A stretch of 64,000 nt of DNA from Epiperipatus broadwayi (lineage: Eukaryota > Onychophora > Udeonychophora > Euonychophora > Peripatidae): positions 3,414,001 to 3,478,000 of the forward strand of contig JAQFVV010006274.1 in the NCBI GenBank assembly GCA_028023455.1. Reading direction: 5' to 3'. Shown piece by piece: positions 38,070-49,638 of this stretch. Below the pieces are notes generated by a model. The model saw only the letters and a list, made by a program, of their open reading frames with translations, was not told where the DNA came from and did no database searches. The translations under genes were made by a program, and so were the position numbers. How positions within the stretch are numbered: position 1 is the stretch's first letter; each line of letters starts with the position of its first letter.

Positions 38070-38336
38070 TGTTCATCGGTATCTTTGGGTTTATATATTT
38101 TAAATTCTACATATTCGGTGACCATTAAGTCTGCTCTGATAATTCATCTATTAAAATACATCAGATATTTTCATGAAAGTAATTATTTTTTCTGGTCACA
38201 CAACCCAGCTTAATGTAACTTAAATTTTACTAATAGTTGGAGAAAGAACCAGTTTTAATTTGTTTATCAGGGACCAGGATTCTATACATCAGTCCACTGG
38301 CTCTCCCCATCTGTCTTTATTTGTCGTTATTAATCC

Positions 38337-39222
38337 TATTGTATTTCGCTATTTCTGACATTTTTTTGTCTCGCATGTCAACGTAAAATATATGATAAAA
38401 TGATTATTACTTATTAGAAAAAAATAAATTTAACTTCATTTGATAGACATTTTTGTTTACTACTAAAATAAATTTTAAATGTTCACATTTTGTTTCTGTA
38501 ATTATTAAAAAAATGAGGATGTAATCAAAACAAAGACTTTACATGTCATTGTTTCTAGAAAGATTATTTTCAGTTTATAAAATCAATGAAATATTTTTTA
38601 ATTTTCATTATTTTTACACATCCAAATGAATAATTATTTATTTCTCTTATATCTAATGAATATATGCATTAAAAGTTTACATTTTTTGAATATTTATTGC
38701 AAAATTGTGATATTTTTTTACTTGTAAATATAAAGTAGACTGTTTACATCAAAGCTAGAGTTTCTAATTTGCTTCAGGCCATATTTATGTTAGCTGATAA
38801 TATAACATTATATTTTTAAAAATAAAGTATTTCAAGTCAAAATAAATTATGAATAATTTATATTTCTTGATATCGAATAAATATAATGCAAATTATTTAA
38901 AAAATATATCTAAAACCATAATAAATTCTCAAATAAACATGTTTTTGCATCATTGGAAACTACAATGTCATAAAATGCCAAATGTTTTACAGCCTTGGCA
39001 TCAGTTAATGGCTGAAAATGTCAGGGTAGGGCTTATGTCTGTTGTAAGAGTGGGAATTTTGAATTTTGCGCCTTTTAGTGCAAAATCTTTGGGAAAAAAA
39101 TTTATTACAATAAAATATACTGTTTTACACACATTTTATCATATAATACTTACGAAAAAATTCACCAGGAGGCGAATTGGCCAAAAGACATTTCTCTGTA
39201 ATCTGAAATATGACAAAGATAT
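38337..39222 (+). mobile_element. Insertion in LTR; possible RTE endonuclease start
   Basis: These 0.9 kb are absent from the matching point of the other LTR (44195). Its end contains a 126-codon frame (38849-39229) in which RVGILNFAPFSAKSLGK resembles the MRVGTLNVGTxxGKS start of RTE/BovB-type endonucleases. The similarity is short, so the assignment is weak. Confidence 0.35.
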
Positions 39223-40007
39223 TAAATGAGAATTTGCTACAGTCTAGAGTTTTATATTTTTAGATACAGCATTGACAATTTATTTGGAAAAATAATAATA
39301 ATAGAATTTAACTAATAATACACTAATAATAAACTTAAATACACAACAAAAATTATATTCATATGGTTTATTAATTCAGAACTATAATAAATATCAAAAT
39401 TAAATGATTATTAAAGGTTAATGTTCTTAGGATTCAAATCTTCAGTAATCTGATTCAACACAGCATTTGATAGTATTTATAGTTCACGTTGGTGATCACT
39501 TCTAGTACATGAAAGTTTCCTACTGGTAAGTTTCAATTGTTCAATTATAGCACTGTGTGGATTACCATGCATGGTTTTTTTTGTCCTTAGTGGGATCCGT
39601 TGTATGATCTTTTTATTCTTATGGCTGATAGGCAATCCAGAGTTCAACGATTCAGGTGAGCGATGGGCTTCAACTTCAGGAAGAAAGCGTTAGGAAACGA
39701 ACTCTTCTCTACTCACACATGTTATGATTCAGTCTGCTGATGAGAATAGCTTGGCACATTTTATATTCCCTCAAAAAGAACTAAATCAGTTTTTAGAGGT
39801 CACATAAGATGAAGATGAAAGACATAAGTTCTTTGATGTGTTTGTTTTTTATATCCCCTCCCTGATTTTAATCTCTTGCGCACATGCTGTTTACACTTTT
39901 TTAACTTTGGCAAATTTAATATATTTTTGTTTCCAAAGTCATCTTTTTTCCACCTTCAGTGGTCATCTTTAATTATGGCAAGAGAATGCAGAGATTTTAA
40001 CTTTAAC

Positions 40008-41733
40008 TGCTTGAGTTTTCAGATGCCATATTGAATTTTTTTTAAAATTGACCTGAGACACAATTTTCACAATAACTTCAGTTTTAATAATGTTAGAGCA
40101 AAAAAAATTTACATTAATAGAAACTAGAAAAACAAAGGAAAACAATAAGTCTAATACAAATAGTGATAATCATTTAAAAAATAAGGAAAAAAAGAAATTT
40201 CAACATCTGACATAATTATTACTTTATTGTTTGTTCGTAATTTCTAATTTATCATTAACTAAATTTAAATTACATCTTCAGTGATAATTTCTTTGTATTC
40301 CTCACAAAATTAGCTTTCAAACCATATATAATACTGCTTACCTGAGATAATCTATAACTTCAGAATCTTCAAAACAAGTCGCATATGAATTCTTCATTTT
40401 TATCTTCTGCCCCAAAAGTTACCAAATTTCAAAGGTGTCTTATGAAAAAGATTCATCCTAATAAAAGATACAAAACAAATCATTTCCAGAAGATAGATAT
40501 GCATTTGTCATCATAGCGATTGGCTTCTTATCTATCTAAAACTAGAAATTATAGGCTACTGTCTGTATCACTGATAAAATGAGTTTCATTTCTTCATTTT
40601 ATATTTTTTTGTGTACATCAATGATGTTTATATTCTTTATGCATACCAGTGATGCTATCTTGTTATATTGTTGCCCACAAATATATTTTATTTTCAAATA
40701 GCTCATTTGCTAGCCATAGACTTGAAAAGAATGTGAAGCAAGATGTGGCAAACTACTGACTCCACAGCATGAGTATCAAGGCATAGACAAGAATCATTCG
40801 ACAAGAATCAGAATGATTCTTTGTCTGCATACAATTCCATGTGGTATATGCATAACCATTGTGGTTACTACTACATAAACATCATTTGAAATCTTTTTTA
40901 TTGGTTTTAAGTGTTTATATTATCACATGGTACTATGCCCAGAAAATTTTGTGAATGCTTTATCAACTGCAACCTTTCTGCACATTTGATTATGTTTTTA
41001 AAAATTACATTGCGCTGCTATATATATGTAAATCATTACTTATTATACAACCTTTTTGTACATTTGTTTATCAGATTTTAAAATTTACATTGCACTGCTC
41101 TATATATGTAAATCATTACTTGTTATACAACACGCAAGAGTAAACATAAACACACCATATAAACATAATAAGTAATTAATCTCAAAGATTAAAAATTACT
41201 GTACATATACATAATAATTTATATACCATATAATAAAGAGGATAAATGATTTTAATATTATATTATTTATAATCTATATATTACACCCACACACCAATAT
41301 AAACGCAAATTAATAAATTATACAAATAAATTATATTAATAAATTTAAAATATTAAAAAATTTTTAAAAATCTACTTACAATATAATATTTTGCGATTAT
41401 GTTGACATCCCATTACAGGCCTTGAATGCGAATGACCTGCGTATTTTTAATCCATTTTTATCATATAATCAGACCGTTTACAATTTTCTGCCTTTATCGC
41501 TTTATGTAAACTAGAAAATTAACCAAAATAGAAAAAAATTAAATCTGCCTGTTTAAAAAAAAAATTCATAAAAAATTCAAATTTCTCCCAATTTCAATTG
41601 AATAGATATTTTTACAGTGCATCCAATGCCTGTATTTCTGTTGATGTCATGCTTATAGTTTTTACATAATTAAAAGAAAAATGAAATTTCAATCAATCAA
41701 CTATGATGTGCTTCTGACATGCTGTTCTAAGCC
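40008..41733. mobile_element. Second insertion in LTR, 1.7 kb, unassigned
   Basis: This block has no counterpart between the matching points in the other LTR (about 45045). It includes an 83-bp tandem duplication at 40967-41131 (landmarks CAACCTTT, TACATTGCRCTGCT, ATATATGTAAATCATTACTT). No coding content is recognised, and borders are approximate. Confidence 0.5.
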
Positions 41734-42889
41734 AAATCGTTAAGTTGTTTTCCGTAAGAATTTATATTCTTATCTTAGCAAAAATCAAACGTAACATTTT
41801 GTTATTCTCTTTTTTTATTTCTTTAGCTAAAAAAATAATAATTTACATTGTCTGAAATAAATCAGATTGTATAAAATACTATTCTTTCTTTTCCAGGAAT
41901 TTACTAATTTTAATTCCAAATTGCCAATGCCAATTGTACCACAAATACAGTACAATACCTTTGCGGTTGATGGATAGAATAAAATAGAGTATTTAGCCTC
42001 TTATTCTTAATAACCTTTAACTATTTTTTCATTGCTGATCTATCTGTCTACTGACTATGCCATACTGTGTGTAGCTATGAAGCTCACATTTTATGGTTTA
42101 ATATGGCGTATCAAACAAGGAATAATCAATGTTCACTGTACGCATACAATATTCATGTAAGTGTAACAGTAAAGAGACCAAGTCTGACCACTTTGGAGTG
42201 TTTGTGGCAACTCAATTTGCCTCCCCTTTTCCTGGACCCTGCTGTTAGACTGATGACATTTGGGGATTGTCCTATCAATGAGGTGTATGAAGTTCCAGGC
42301 TATGATTTTTTCCACTTACATATGCACCTCCCCGATCACTACTGACACTCAGCTTACTATCATCTGCCTCTTTCTAAATCAATTAAACTGTTACCTTCCT
42401 ACAATCCAATCTCGTTTACATTGATTGATGTCCATGGTCTTTAGGGTCTATGTCAGTCCAGTTTATCATTTACTACTATTTCTTGGGAGACAATGGAAAT
42501 ATTTGAGGTGACGGTGATTGAACTGCTTCTCTATGCTGATGAACCAATTTCTTCACTTTACATCAAGATCTTCCCCCTTGTATTATCTTTATTTTTAAAT
42601 CTTTCTTTCATGGATGGAGATCTTCCACAAATTCCTTTCTCTTTATTTTTAACCAGGGTCCCCTTACCCTTTTTTTCATTTTTCAAGACATATCTCCAAT
42701 CACTATGATGTTAAGTTGGGGTCCACCCTTCTGCTTCAGTATTTTCATATATTTGACCATTTTTTCACTCCCATCTTTATCAGTGTCAAATGCACTTAGC
42801 ATCTCCATCTGTTCAACAGTCCTGCATCCTATGCTGATTAACAGGTGTTTCACTGGGTTGGGAAGATTTCAACAGACTATCTTGATTTG

Positions 42890-43199
42890 TTTTTTTCATC
42901 ATTGGGCATGCGGTCAGCCCCCTTAACCGTGCCACCTGCTTCCTAAAGAATGGCATATATCACTCTTCTTCCTTAGATTTTTCTTGCACTATCTTGTTCT
43001 TGACTGCCTCTTGGTGATCCTCATTCCAGTAACATTTCACTCATGCTTGCCATACTACGTAAAATCACCTGGTTTTTTTAACGGATTCCCACCATTTTTA
43101 TGCTGCACCATGTAAATGACTCATGGCCACCGTCAACTTGACATCCTCAGACATCATGTTTATTGTAACATCTCTCAAGGCTATTTATGTGGTCCATTG
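42890..43199 (-). pseudogene. Retrotransposon gag domain, decayed
   Basis: A single minus-strand frame across about 100 codons, with five stops, reads as a Ty3/Gypsy-type gag capsid core. ALRDVTINMMSEDVKLTVAM leads to HLHGAA and KWWE, the 'L.G.A..Ww' signature of Retrotrans_gag. A VWQA and CYW block stand where W..F...F is usual, then FRKQVARLRGL is the conserved helix at the domain end. Gag forms the particle that packages element RNA. The frame lies about 0.7 kb inside the proposed 5' LTR. Plus-strand frames over this region are shadows of it. Confidence 0.65.
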
Positions 43200-43904
43200 G
43201 CGATTTTCTATCATGCCAATATAAAATTTTTATTTTCAAAAGAGGATTTACTGCACTTGATGCATTTTCTCTATTTTCTAGAAGTTTTGTCTCCGGACTT
43301 CCTGCTTATCAGATTCTAATTCTATCAATTCTGCATTTTTCATCTACAATCTTTATTAACTCTTTTTTTTAATCTCTGCCCTTATCTTTTCGCTTACCTC
43401 TCTAATCATCTCAGCTATTTCATTTTTTATTTCATTCTTGTAATTCTTATTACTTTCTTTATATCATCTTTGAATTGTGTTATTAATTCATATAACTTCT
43501 TTACTAAGGATTCCATGCCCTCTTTCAATTCTTTTCACCTTCTTAGTCTTACTATCCTTTCCACTCCTTAATTTCATACAATTTTATTTACTATCAACTT
43601 TCTATCTTTCTTTTAACTTATATATTTTACTTGAATTTTATTTGCTTTGACACTAATTAATATTTTCTTATTATTTTAATTTACTATTATATTTGCTGAC
43701 CTCCTTTCCTGTTGTCACTTTTCCTTTGAGCTACTTTATTTCCCATTTGTTTGCCTACTATTTTCCCCTACCTACATAAGCAATTTCTTTTATTATTATT
43801 ATATGCTCCTGAACAAAGATTTTTTTTTCTAAAACAACTTTTATATTTCAAAATTTATCCATTCCCTCTGCCCCCCTTCTCTACTCTCATGTTCTGGGTT
43901 TCAA

Positions 43905-43923
43905 GCCACACATTGGTTGTCAT
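43905..43923 (-). other. Decayed primer-binding site
   Basis: On the minus strand this reads TGACAACCAATGTGTGGCT, adjacent to the CA end of the LTR (TGGAGC on +). Compared with the common Ty3-type TGGCGACCAACGTGGGGCT it differs at four positions, three being CpG-type or G-to-A transitions. Confidence 0.55.
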
Positions 43924-45247
43924 TGGAGCATATATTGGTATCTTCATGTTTATATGCTTTAAATTCCACATATTCAATGACCAAATTAAGTCCTCACTGA
44001 TAATTTGTTTATTAGAATATGTCAGTTATTTTCATGAAAGTAATCATTTTTCCCAGTCACACAATCCAGTTTAACATAACTAAATTTTACTAATACTTTG
44101 AGAAAGAATCAGTTTTTAATTTGTTTATCAGGTTCCAAGATTCTACATGTGAATCCACTGGCTCTTCCTACCTATCTTTATTAGTTACTATTAAATGAGA
44201 ATTAGCTATACTCTGTAGGATTGTATTTTTAGATATGGCATTGGCAGTTTATTTGGCAAAATAATAATAGAATTTAACTAATAATATGCTAATAATAAAC
44301 TTAAATAGATAAAGTAAATTATATTCATATGGTTTATTAATTTAGAACTATATTAAATATTTCTAATACTAATAAGAGAATAAAATCAAAATTAGGTGAT
44401 TATTAAAAGTTAATGTTCTTAAGATTCAGATCTTCAGTAATCTGATTCAACACAGCATTTGATAGTATTTATAGTTTATGAAGGTGATCACTTCTAGTAC
44501 ATGAAAGAGTTTCTTATTGATATGTTTCAGTTTTCAATTATAGCACAGTGTAGATTACCATGCATGGTTTTTTGTCTTTAGTGGGATTCATTGTATGATC
44601 TTTATATTACAGCTGGTAGGCATTCCGGGGTTCTAAGATTCAGGTAGGTGATAGGCTCCATTCATGGCATTATTACAATTTCAGGAAGGAAGGAAGCATC
44701 AGCAAATGAACTCATCTCTACTCACACATGTTACAATGATTCAGACTGCTGGTGAGAATGGGCTAGCACATTTTATAGTTTCTCAAAAAGAACAAAATCA
44801 GTTTTTAGTAAACTTTTTACAGGTTATATATAACACTCAGCAAAAGACAATGAAAGATGCCAGATGTAAGTTATCCAATGTGTTTGCTTTTTATATTCCT
44901 TCCCTGATTTTAGTCTGCCATGCATACCCTGTTTATACCTTTTTAACTTTGACTAGTGTATTTTTGTTTCCAAAATCATCTTTTTTCTTCTTCGGTGGCT
45001 ATCATTAGTTAGAGCAAAAGAATGCTATGATTTTAACTAAGTAATGTTAATTGTTTTCTGTTAAGAATTTATATTTTATCTTAGCAAAGATCAGAAGTAA
45101 CTTTTTGTTTTTCTCTTTATTTATTTCTTTAACTAAAAAGTATAACTTACATTGTCTAAAATAAATCCAAATGTATTTATAAAATACTATTTTTTTTCAG
45201 TAATTTATTAATTTCAATTCTAAATTGCCAATGCCAATTGTATCACA
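43924..45247 (-). repeat. 5' LTR copy of the gag-only element
   Basis: An uninterrupted copy of about 1.32 kb. On the minus strand it begins TGTGATACAATTGGCATTG and ends GCTCCA. The 114-codon + strand frame at 44664-45008 inside it has no recognisable family and is probably chance. An AT microsatellite follows the element at 45255-45297. Confidence 0.65.
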
Positions 45248-46400
45248 AATATGGTAATATATATATATTAAATGTTTAATTACCATATATATATATATTA
45301 ATTTATATCCATTTGTTAATAAATTTTGAATTAATTTAAAATGTAAACTTTATTGGTTATCATTTAATATTCATTATTGATCAACTGGAATAATTTTGTG
45401 GGTAAATGAACACTTATATATATGTATATAATATGCCTTTTTATGTTTATCATAATGCATCTCATGTCTTTAAAGATTCATATGTTGTGCATATCAATTC
45501 TGTTTATATGTAGCATCACAACATAGTTAAAGATTGCCATTGGATTCAATTCATTTATTAAATATTTCATTGTATCTCATAATTCACTTAAGAGTCTTTA
45601 ATTTTCAGTATGATGATTGGTTGGGAATTTTGAGATCTTATTACACAATAGAGAAGTTATCATTTATAGCCACATTGTTTTTTATTGTTTTATTTAATAA
45701 CAAATTTTGAAATAAGTATTTTTTTCTTGTAAGATTGTAATCCTTTGTTCTGAACTATTGACTTCTGATACTTGACTTTTGTGATTTGCACTTTAAATAC
45801 ATTTCTATTAATAATATTCTGAATCTAATCTTGATCTTATTCAAATATTAAAAAAAAATTAAGGCTATGATTTAAAGTAACTAATAGATTGAATAAAATT
45901 TGCTTTCTTATTAAAATAAAATGCAAAAAAAAAAAATTTTTTTTCTGAGAATTAGATATTAATTTCCAGTCATGGAAATATCTTTAATAGATTTTTTTTT
46001 TTTTTAAATTAGTGTATCCCTCATCTTAATTCCATTATATCATGATCATCCACCAGTATGAAACTCCAGCCACTTTTTCTCACTATGTATGTATTTTGTG
46101 AACAATTTTCATTTGTCATGTGAGCTAGAAATTCTAGTTGACAGCTTGATTTTGCCATTATGCCACTCTTATGCTAATGAGTGGTTATAAATATGATGGC
46201 ATTAAGATAATTGATTCACTGAATCCCCCCCCCCCAAAAAAAAAAACTAGAAAATAGCCACATTTGTCTTCTATTTATGTTTTTGCTTCTGTAGAAAAAA
46301 AACTTCACTATTATGAATTTTTGGGTTGTCTTTTGATAGCCAGTCATGGCAGCTTGTTGACGTTGTTTGTGTTAAAACAATAAAATGTACATTACCGGGC
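45248..46400. other. Intron 1 stretch, no gene
   Basis: AT-rich with (TA)n tracts near 45257 and 45285 and a C10A11 run near 46226. No gene is seen. Confidence 0.5.
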
Positions 46401-47345
46401 TGTGATTTTAAAAATACGGCAATTTTTTTTGATCTCTTAAATTTTTTCTACTCCGTCTTTTAATATTTCATTTTTAGTGGGGATTTTTTTTGGCTATACG
46501 GCAATTTTTTTTTTGACTTTAACTTTTATTTTTGAAATCAATTTGTATTACCTTTTTTTAAAAATAAAAACAACCAAAAAATAACTTCTGTCTCTAACTT
46601 TTACAAAGTATTTCTCAATACTAAACCCCCCCCCTCATTAAAATATGATCAAAACTTTTGATTTTTTCAAGTTTCATTTTTTTTTGTTTAAAAATATGGC
46701 CACTTTTTGGGGGCCTATAAGGCAATTTTTTTTTTTTTGCCTTTATTTATATACCACTGATATACTAAAACTTTATTTTTAAAACCAATTTTTAGTACCT
46801 TTTTTTAAAAATAAAAACAAACCAAAAATAACTTTTGTCTCAGTGAAGACAAAGTATTTCTCAACCCACTCCCCTCAAAAAAATTAAAATAAGATCTTTT
46901 GGGGCTTTAACTTTTATTTTTGAAATCAATTTTTATTACCTTTTTTTTTAAAAATAAAAACCAAAAAAAAAAAAAACTTTGATCTCTATCTTTTGTCTTA
47001 GTGAAGATAAAATATTTCTCAACCCACTCCCCCATCACCAAGCAATTAAAATAAGATCAAAACTTTTGACTTTTTCAACTTTCATTGTCTTTTTTTTTAA
47101 GGCAGCAACTATACGGCGATTATATTTTTGATTTATTTCCATTATGCGATGTCTATTTTGCCATTTTTTAAAAAACCTTTCCTATTAATTACATTTTTTG
47201 ATCCTTTCAACACTCCAGCACAAAAAAAAAATTACAATAACATCAAAACTTCAGACTTTTACACATTTTGTTTTATTTTTTTTAGATTTAAAATACGGCG
47301 ACTTTTTTTTGACTGTACAGTGATTTTACATAAATACGTACATAC
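46401..47345 (+). repeat. Degenerate tandem repeat with TACGGCRA/poly-T motif
   Basis: TACGGCAATTTTTTTT-like words occur near 46413, 46497, 46706 (mutated), 47113 and 47295. Between them recur AACTTTTATTTTTGAAAYCA, TTTTTAAAAATAAAAAC, and a C-rich CCCACTCCCC with AAATAAGATCAAAACTTTTG. Units are about 200-220 bases. No gene: the 74-codon frame at 47128-47352 is part of the repeat. Confidence 0.65.
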
Positions 47346-48200
47346 ATACTAGTTGACTACAAAAAAAAAGGATTAACAATTTTACTAATTAGCTACAGCT
47401 TAGCACTTTTTTTGATCAGGCAGTAACATTCATAGCATTAGATAAAGTCAGATTTGTGAGAAAGAGGAAGCAGATAATGAACATACTGATAAACCAACAC
47501 ATGAATCTTCTTTATTTAATATATGGGTGTTGTTAATAATAAATCACACCTCTTTAAGTTTTCTTTTTTGATCATTATGTAGCTATTGTACATGATATTT
47601 TTATTCAATTACGCGATTTCTATTTTGCCCTTACTATTAGTGACATTTTTTGATCCTTTTATTTTTTCCTACTACGTCTTTAATATTTTATTTTTAGGAA
47701 TGGAATACATTCGGTTACAGGAGCCTGACTGATATTGGTAAGTGGCATAATTTGTGCGCCATTTTATTTGTCTCGTATAATTTCTCACAAAAGCGTGAGT
47801 TTTCGCATGAGCTCGGACGAAACGTGTTCATCCCTATCCTTTCCCAATATTTTGCAAATTCCACATTGTGTAGGAAAGGGTGGAGATGGTGTGACAATTC
47901 TTAGTGAAACAGACCATGATTTAAATAGAAATTAAGTTACTCTGCTATGGAGATATCAAAACTTGCGCAACTTGAAATCCAAACACCTTCAGATGATACG
48001 GTAGCGATCAGTGAATTGTGCAAATTCGCATAAAGTGTCGTGAAGCACAAAGCATTTCTGTGCAAAGCCATTAAGCAGCCTGCAGTGGCTAAGATAAACA
48101 CGTTTTCTTAGCCGTAAGTGCCAGGCCGTAGAAATGGCATTTTTATGTGTTTTAACACATAAACAATGCCGTCAAGCGGCCGCGACCGGCTATATAAAAG
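47346..48200. other. Unassigned GC-richer block ending in a TATA-box-like sequence
   Basis: From about 47690 the composition rises in GC and CpG, then falls back after 48200. Frames at 47735-47935 (+) and 47715-47897 (-) overlap; I recognise neither. An inverted repeat (GGCATTTTTATGTGTT with AACACATAAACAATGCC) lies at 48136-48170. A consensus-quality TATATAAAAG sits at 48191-48200, in GACCGGCTATATAAAAGAC. It looks like a promoter-bearing end of an element or a lost gene. Confidence 0.35.
48191..48200 (+). promoter_or_regulatory. TATA-box-like sequence
   Basis: TATATAAAAG, set in a locally GC-rich context (GCGGCCGCGACCGGC upstream), stands out from the random AT tracts elsewhere in the window. 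No coding sequence follows that I can recognise. Confidence 0.35.
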
Positions 48201-48654
48201 ACAACCAATTTTTTTACTTGTAGTTTATGGAATATTAAAAGAGTATGTGAAAGAAAAGAAGCTTATAAATAAATTTTGAATGTACTTTTGTTATTATTAT
48301 CAATTATAACTTGGAACTTTTTATCGATTACCATTTGTCATATGGAGTTATGATATTAGTTGTTTCTTGTTATTTCCTTTATTTGAAAATAATTTTTTTT
48401 TCCTCACAAAATCATAAGCCTGCAAAAGTTTTCCTGAAGATAATTTCTGTTTTTAGATTGCTTAGAATGATGCAATAAAGTGATCTTAGCTTTCTGCAAA
48501 AGCTAAAATATTTAATAAGAATATAAAGATTTAAAAAAGAAGTTATTCTAATAAATAATGTATGTTTAAGGAATTATAGTTTTAATAAAGAATGAATTCA
48601 AAAATGTAATCTTTATTAATCTTAAATAAATGAAGAAAAGATATAAATCAACCT

Positions 48655-48760
48655 GTGTGGTCATGTGGCTCGGTTGTACTAGTTAGGGTGGATGACTGAA
48701 TAGAGTTTGAAAATCTCTGTTCAAATACCTTATATTACATTAAATTAGTACATATATTAT
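48655..48760 (+). mobile_element. tRNA-derived SINE head
   Basis: TGGCTCGGTTG at 48666-48676 matches the RNA polymerase III A box. GTTCAAATACC at 48719-48729 matches the B box, at tRNA-like spacing. The head is followed by TTATATTACATTAAATTAG, the same tail that ends the inverted repeat at 19190. Pol III would transcribe a SINE from these internal boxes. The sequence does not fold as an intact tRNA by eye. Confidence 0.65.
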
Positions 48761-48819
48761 TGATATCTAAACAGTGCTATTGTTAAGAAATATATATAAA
48801 TATATTGTGTGTTACGAGC

Positions 48820-49328
48820 AATGTTGTGAAATAAGAGACTTTAAAAGTACATCTTAGATAATGCACATAGAAAAAAGGAGGATGGAATTGAATCAAGATT
48901 ATCATGTAGTTGTGTTTAATAAAATTAAGATACATTGGTCATTAATTAAATGTAAAGATTTATCTGGAATGAAAATGATATTTAGCCTTATAAATGATTA
49001 TTAATAATCACTAATATATTTATTTGAAATTGATAGTATTATATATGTGAATGCATGAAATTTGATACTTTTATATCCAAATGTAGTAATTTAATATTGA
49101 TAAATACTGTATAAATAATAGGTATGCTTAAGATATATAACCTAGATCAAATGAAGAGTTTTGGCTTAGCATGAATTGCATCTTAGAGCTCATTTACTTT
49201 TGTAGATATCTTTATTCATATATTTCAACTAGTTTTGATAAAATGAAGGTTTTAAAAATATATCTAAGACGTTACTCATGAAAAAAAGATGGATGGAGTT
49301 GAATTAAGATTACCATGAGGTTGTTCCC

Positions 49329-49330
<2 letters not shown>
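48820..49330 (+). repeat. Direct repeat pair related to the SINE clusters
   Basis: A block of about 95 bases near 48825-48920 (GGATGGAATTGAATCAAGAT and flanks) recurs near 49232-49328 (GGATGGAGTTGAATTAAGAT). Between them, GATCAAATGAAGAGTTTTGG then CTTAGCATGAATTGCAT resembles the GATTGCTGGTTTAGCA landmark of the 15-16 kb cluster. Confidence 0.55.
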
Positions 49331-49363
<33 letters not shown>

Positions 49364-49372
49364 AAGAGAGAT
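49328..49372 (+). repeat. (TA)n(GA)n microsatellite
   Basis: A (TA)n tract runs into AGAGAGAGAG about 120 bp upstream of exon 2. Confidence 0.9.
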
Positions 49373-49485
49373 AGGAGGAGGATATAGATGGGTGTAAATA
49401 TGCTTTGCATGTTTAAGATTGTATATTTCAGTTATTGAAAATAATAATTTCTTTTCTTTAAAATGCATCATTATTATTATTTCAG

Positions 49486-49638
49486 ATGTGAAAACTGTGT
49501 GGAACTACTTTTCAGTAGGGGTGCAGGAGCTTGTCCTCAGTGCAATATTCCATTAAGACGAAATAATTTTAGAATACAATTCTTTGAAGATTCATCAGTT
49601 GAAAAAGAAGTAGATATTCGGAAAAAAATTCTTAAAGA
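49486..49638 (+). CDS. MNAT1: MAT1 (CDK-activating kinase assembly factor), exon 2
   Basis: The acceptor is TTATTTCAG|A. The first base completes Leu31, then the exon continues [19 protein letters not shown]. It encodes residues 32-81 plus two bases of codon 82. Cys32, Cys35, Cys47 and Cys50 complete the C3HC4 RING with exon 1, so all eight zinc ligands (C7, C10, C27, H29, C32, C35, C47, C50) are kept. After the RING comes [20 protein letters not shown] and DIRKKILK, following animal MAT1, which has a basic stretch and acidic patch here. The donor is AAAGA|GTAAGT at 49638/49639. Length is 153 bp. Only this join keeps the family sequence. A TA/GA microsatellite lies about 120 bp upstream. Confidence 0.95.

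Larger units (their letters stand above)
38070..41943 (-). repeat. 3' LTR copy of the gag-only element, split by two insertions
   Basis: The homologous pieces are about 38070-38336, 39223-40007 and 41734-41943. Shared landmarks with the other LTR are TTTTCATGAAAGTAAT, TTAATTTGTTTATCAGG, CACAGCATTTGATAGTATTT, TTACCATGCATGGTTTTTT and AATTGCCAATGCCAATTGTA. The copy ends ACCACA at 41943. Confidence 0.7.
38070..45247 (-). mobile_element. Gag-only LTR retroelement, minus strand, with nested insertions
   Basis: Two diverged long repeats flank a 2.0 kb interior. The right copy (43924-45247) is compact. The left copy (38070-41943) aligns to it in three pieces separated by two insertions. Read on the minus strand, the right copy is the 5' LTR. 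Immediately after it comes TGACAACCAATGTGTGGCT (complement of 43905-43923), which looks like the Ty3-type primer-binding site TGGCGACCAACGTGGGGCT with transition decay. A gag-like frame follows on the same strand. I see no protease, reverse transcriptase or integrase, so the copy is gag-only by deletion or by nature. No clear target duplication or polypurine tract was found. Confidence 0.6.
25156..49485 (+). other. MNAT1: MNAT1 intron 1 (24,330 bp)
   Basis: The intron is bounded by GTAAGT at 25156 and TTATTTCAG at 49485. It is filled with mobile elements listed separately. The transposase and retrotransposon frames within it are all broken. I see no additional MNAT1 exon inside it, and the exon 1-exon 2 protein join is seamless against the family pattern. 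Confidence 0.85.

Noticed and set aside
42067-44074. Series of + strand frames (60-107 codons)
   Set aside because: They overlap the minus-strand gag and its flanks and show no family of their own; they are shadows of a decayed minus-strand element.
44664-45008. 114-codon + strand frame
   Set aside because: It lies inside a non-coding LTR repeat; the homologous part of the other LTR copy (39700-39965) does not keep the frame open.
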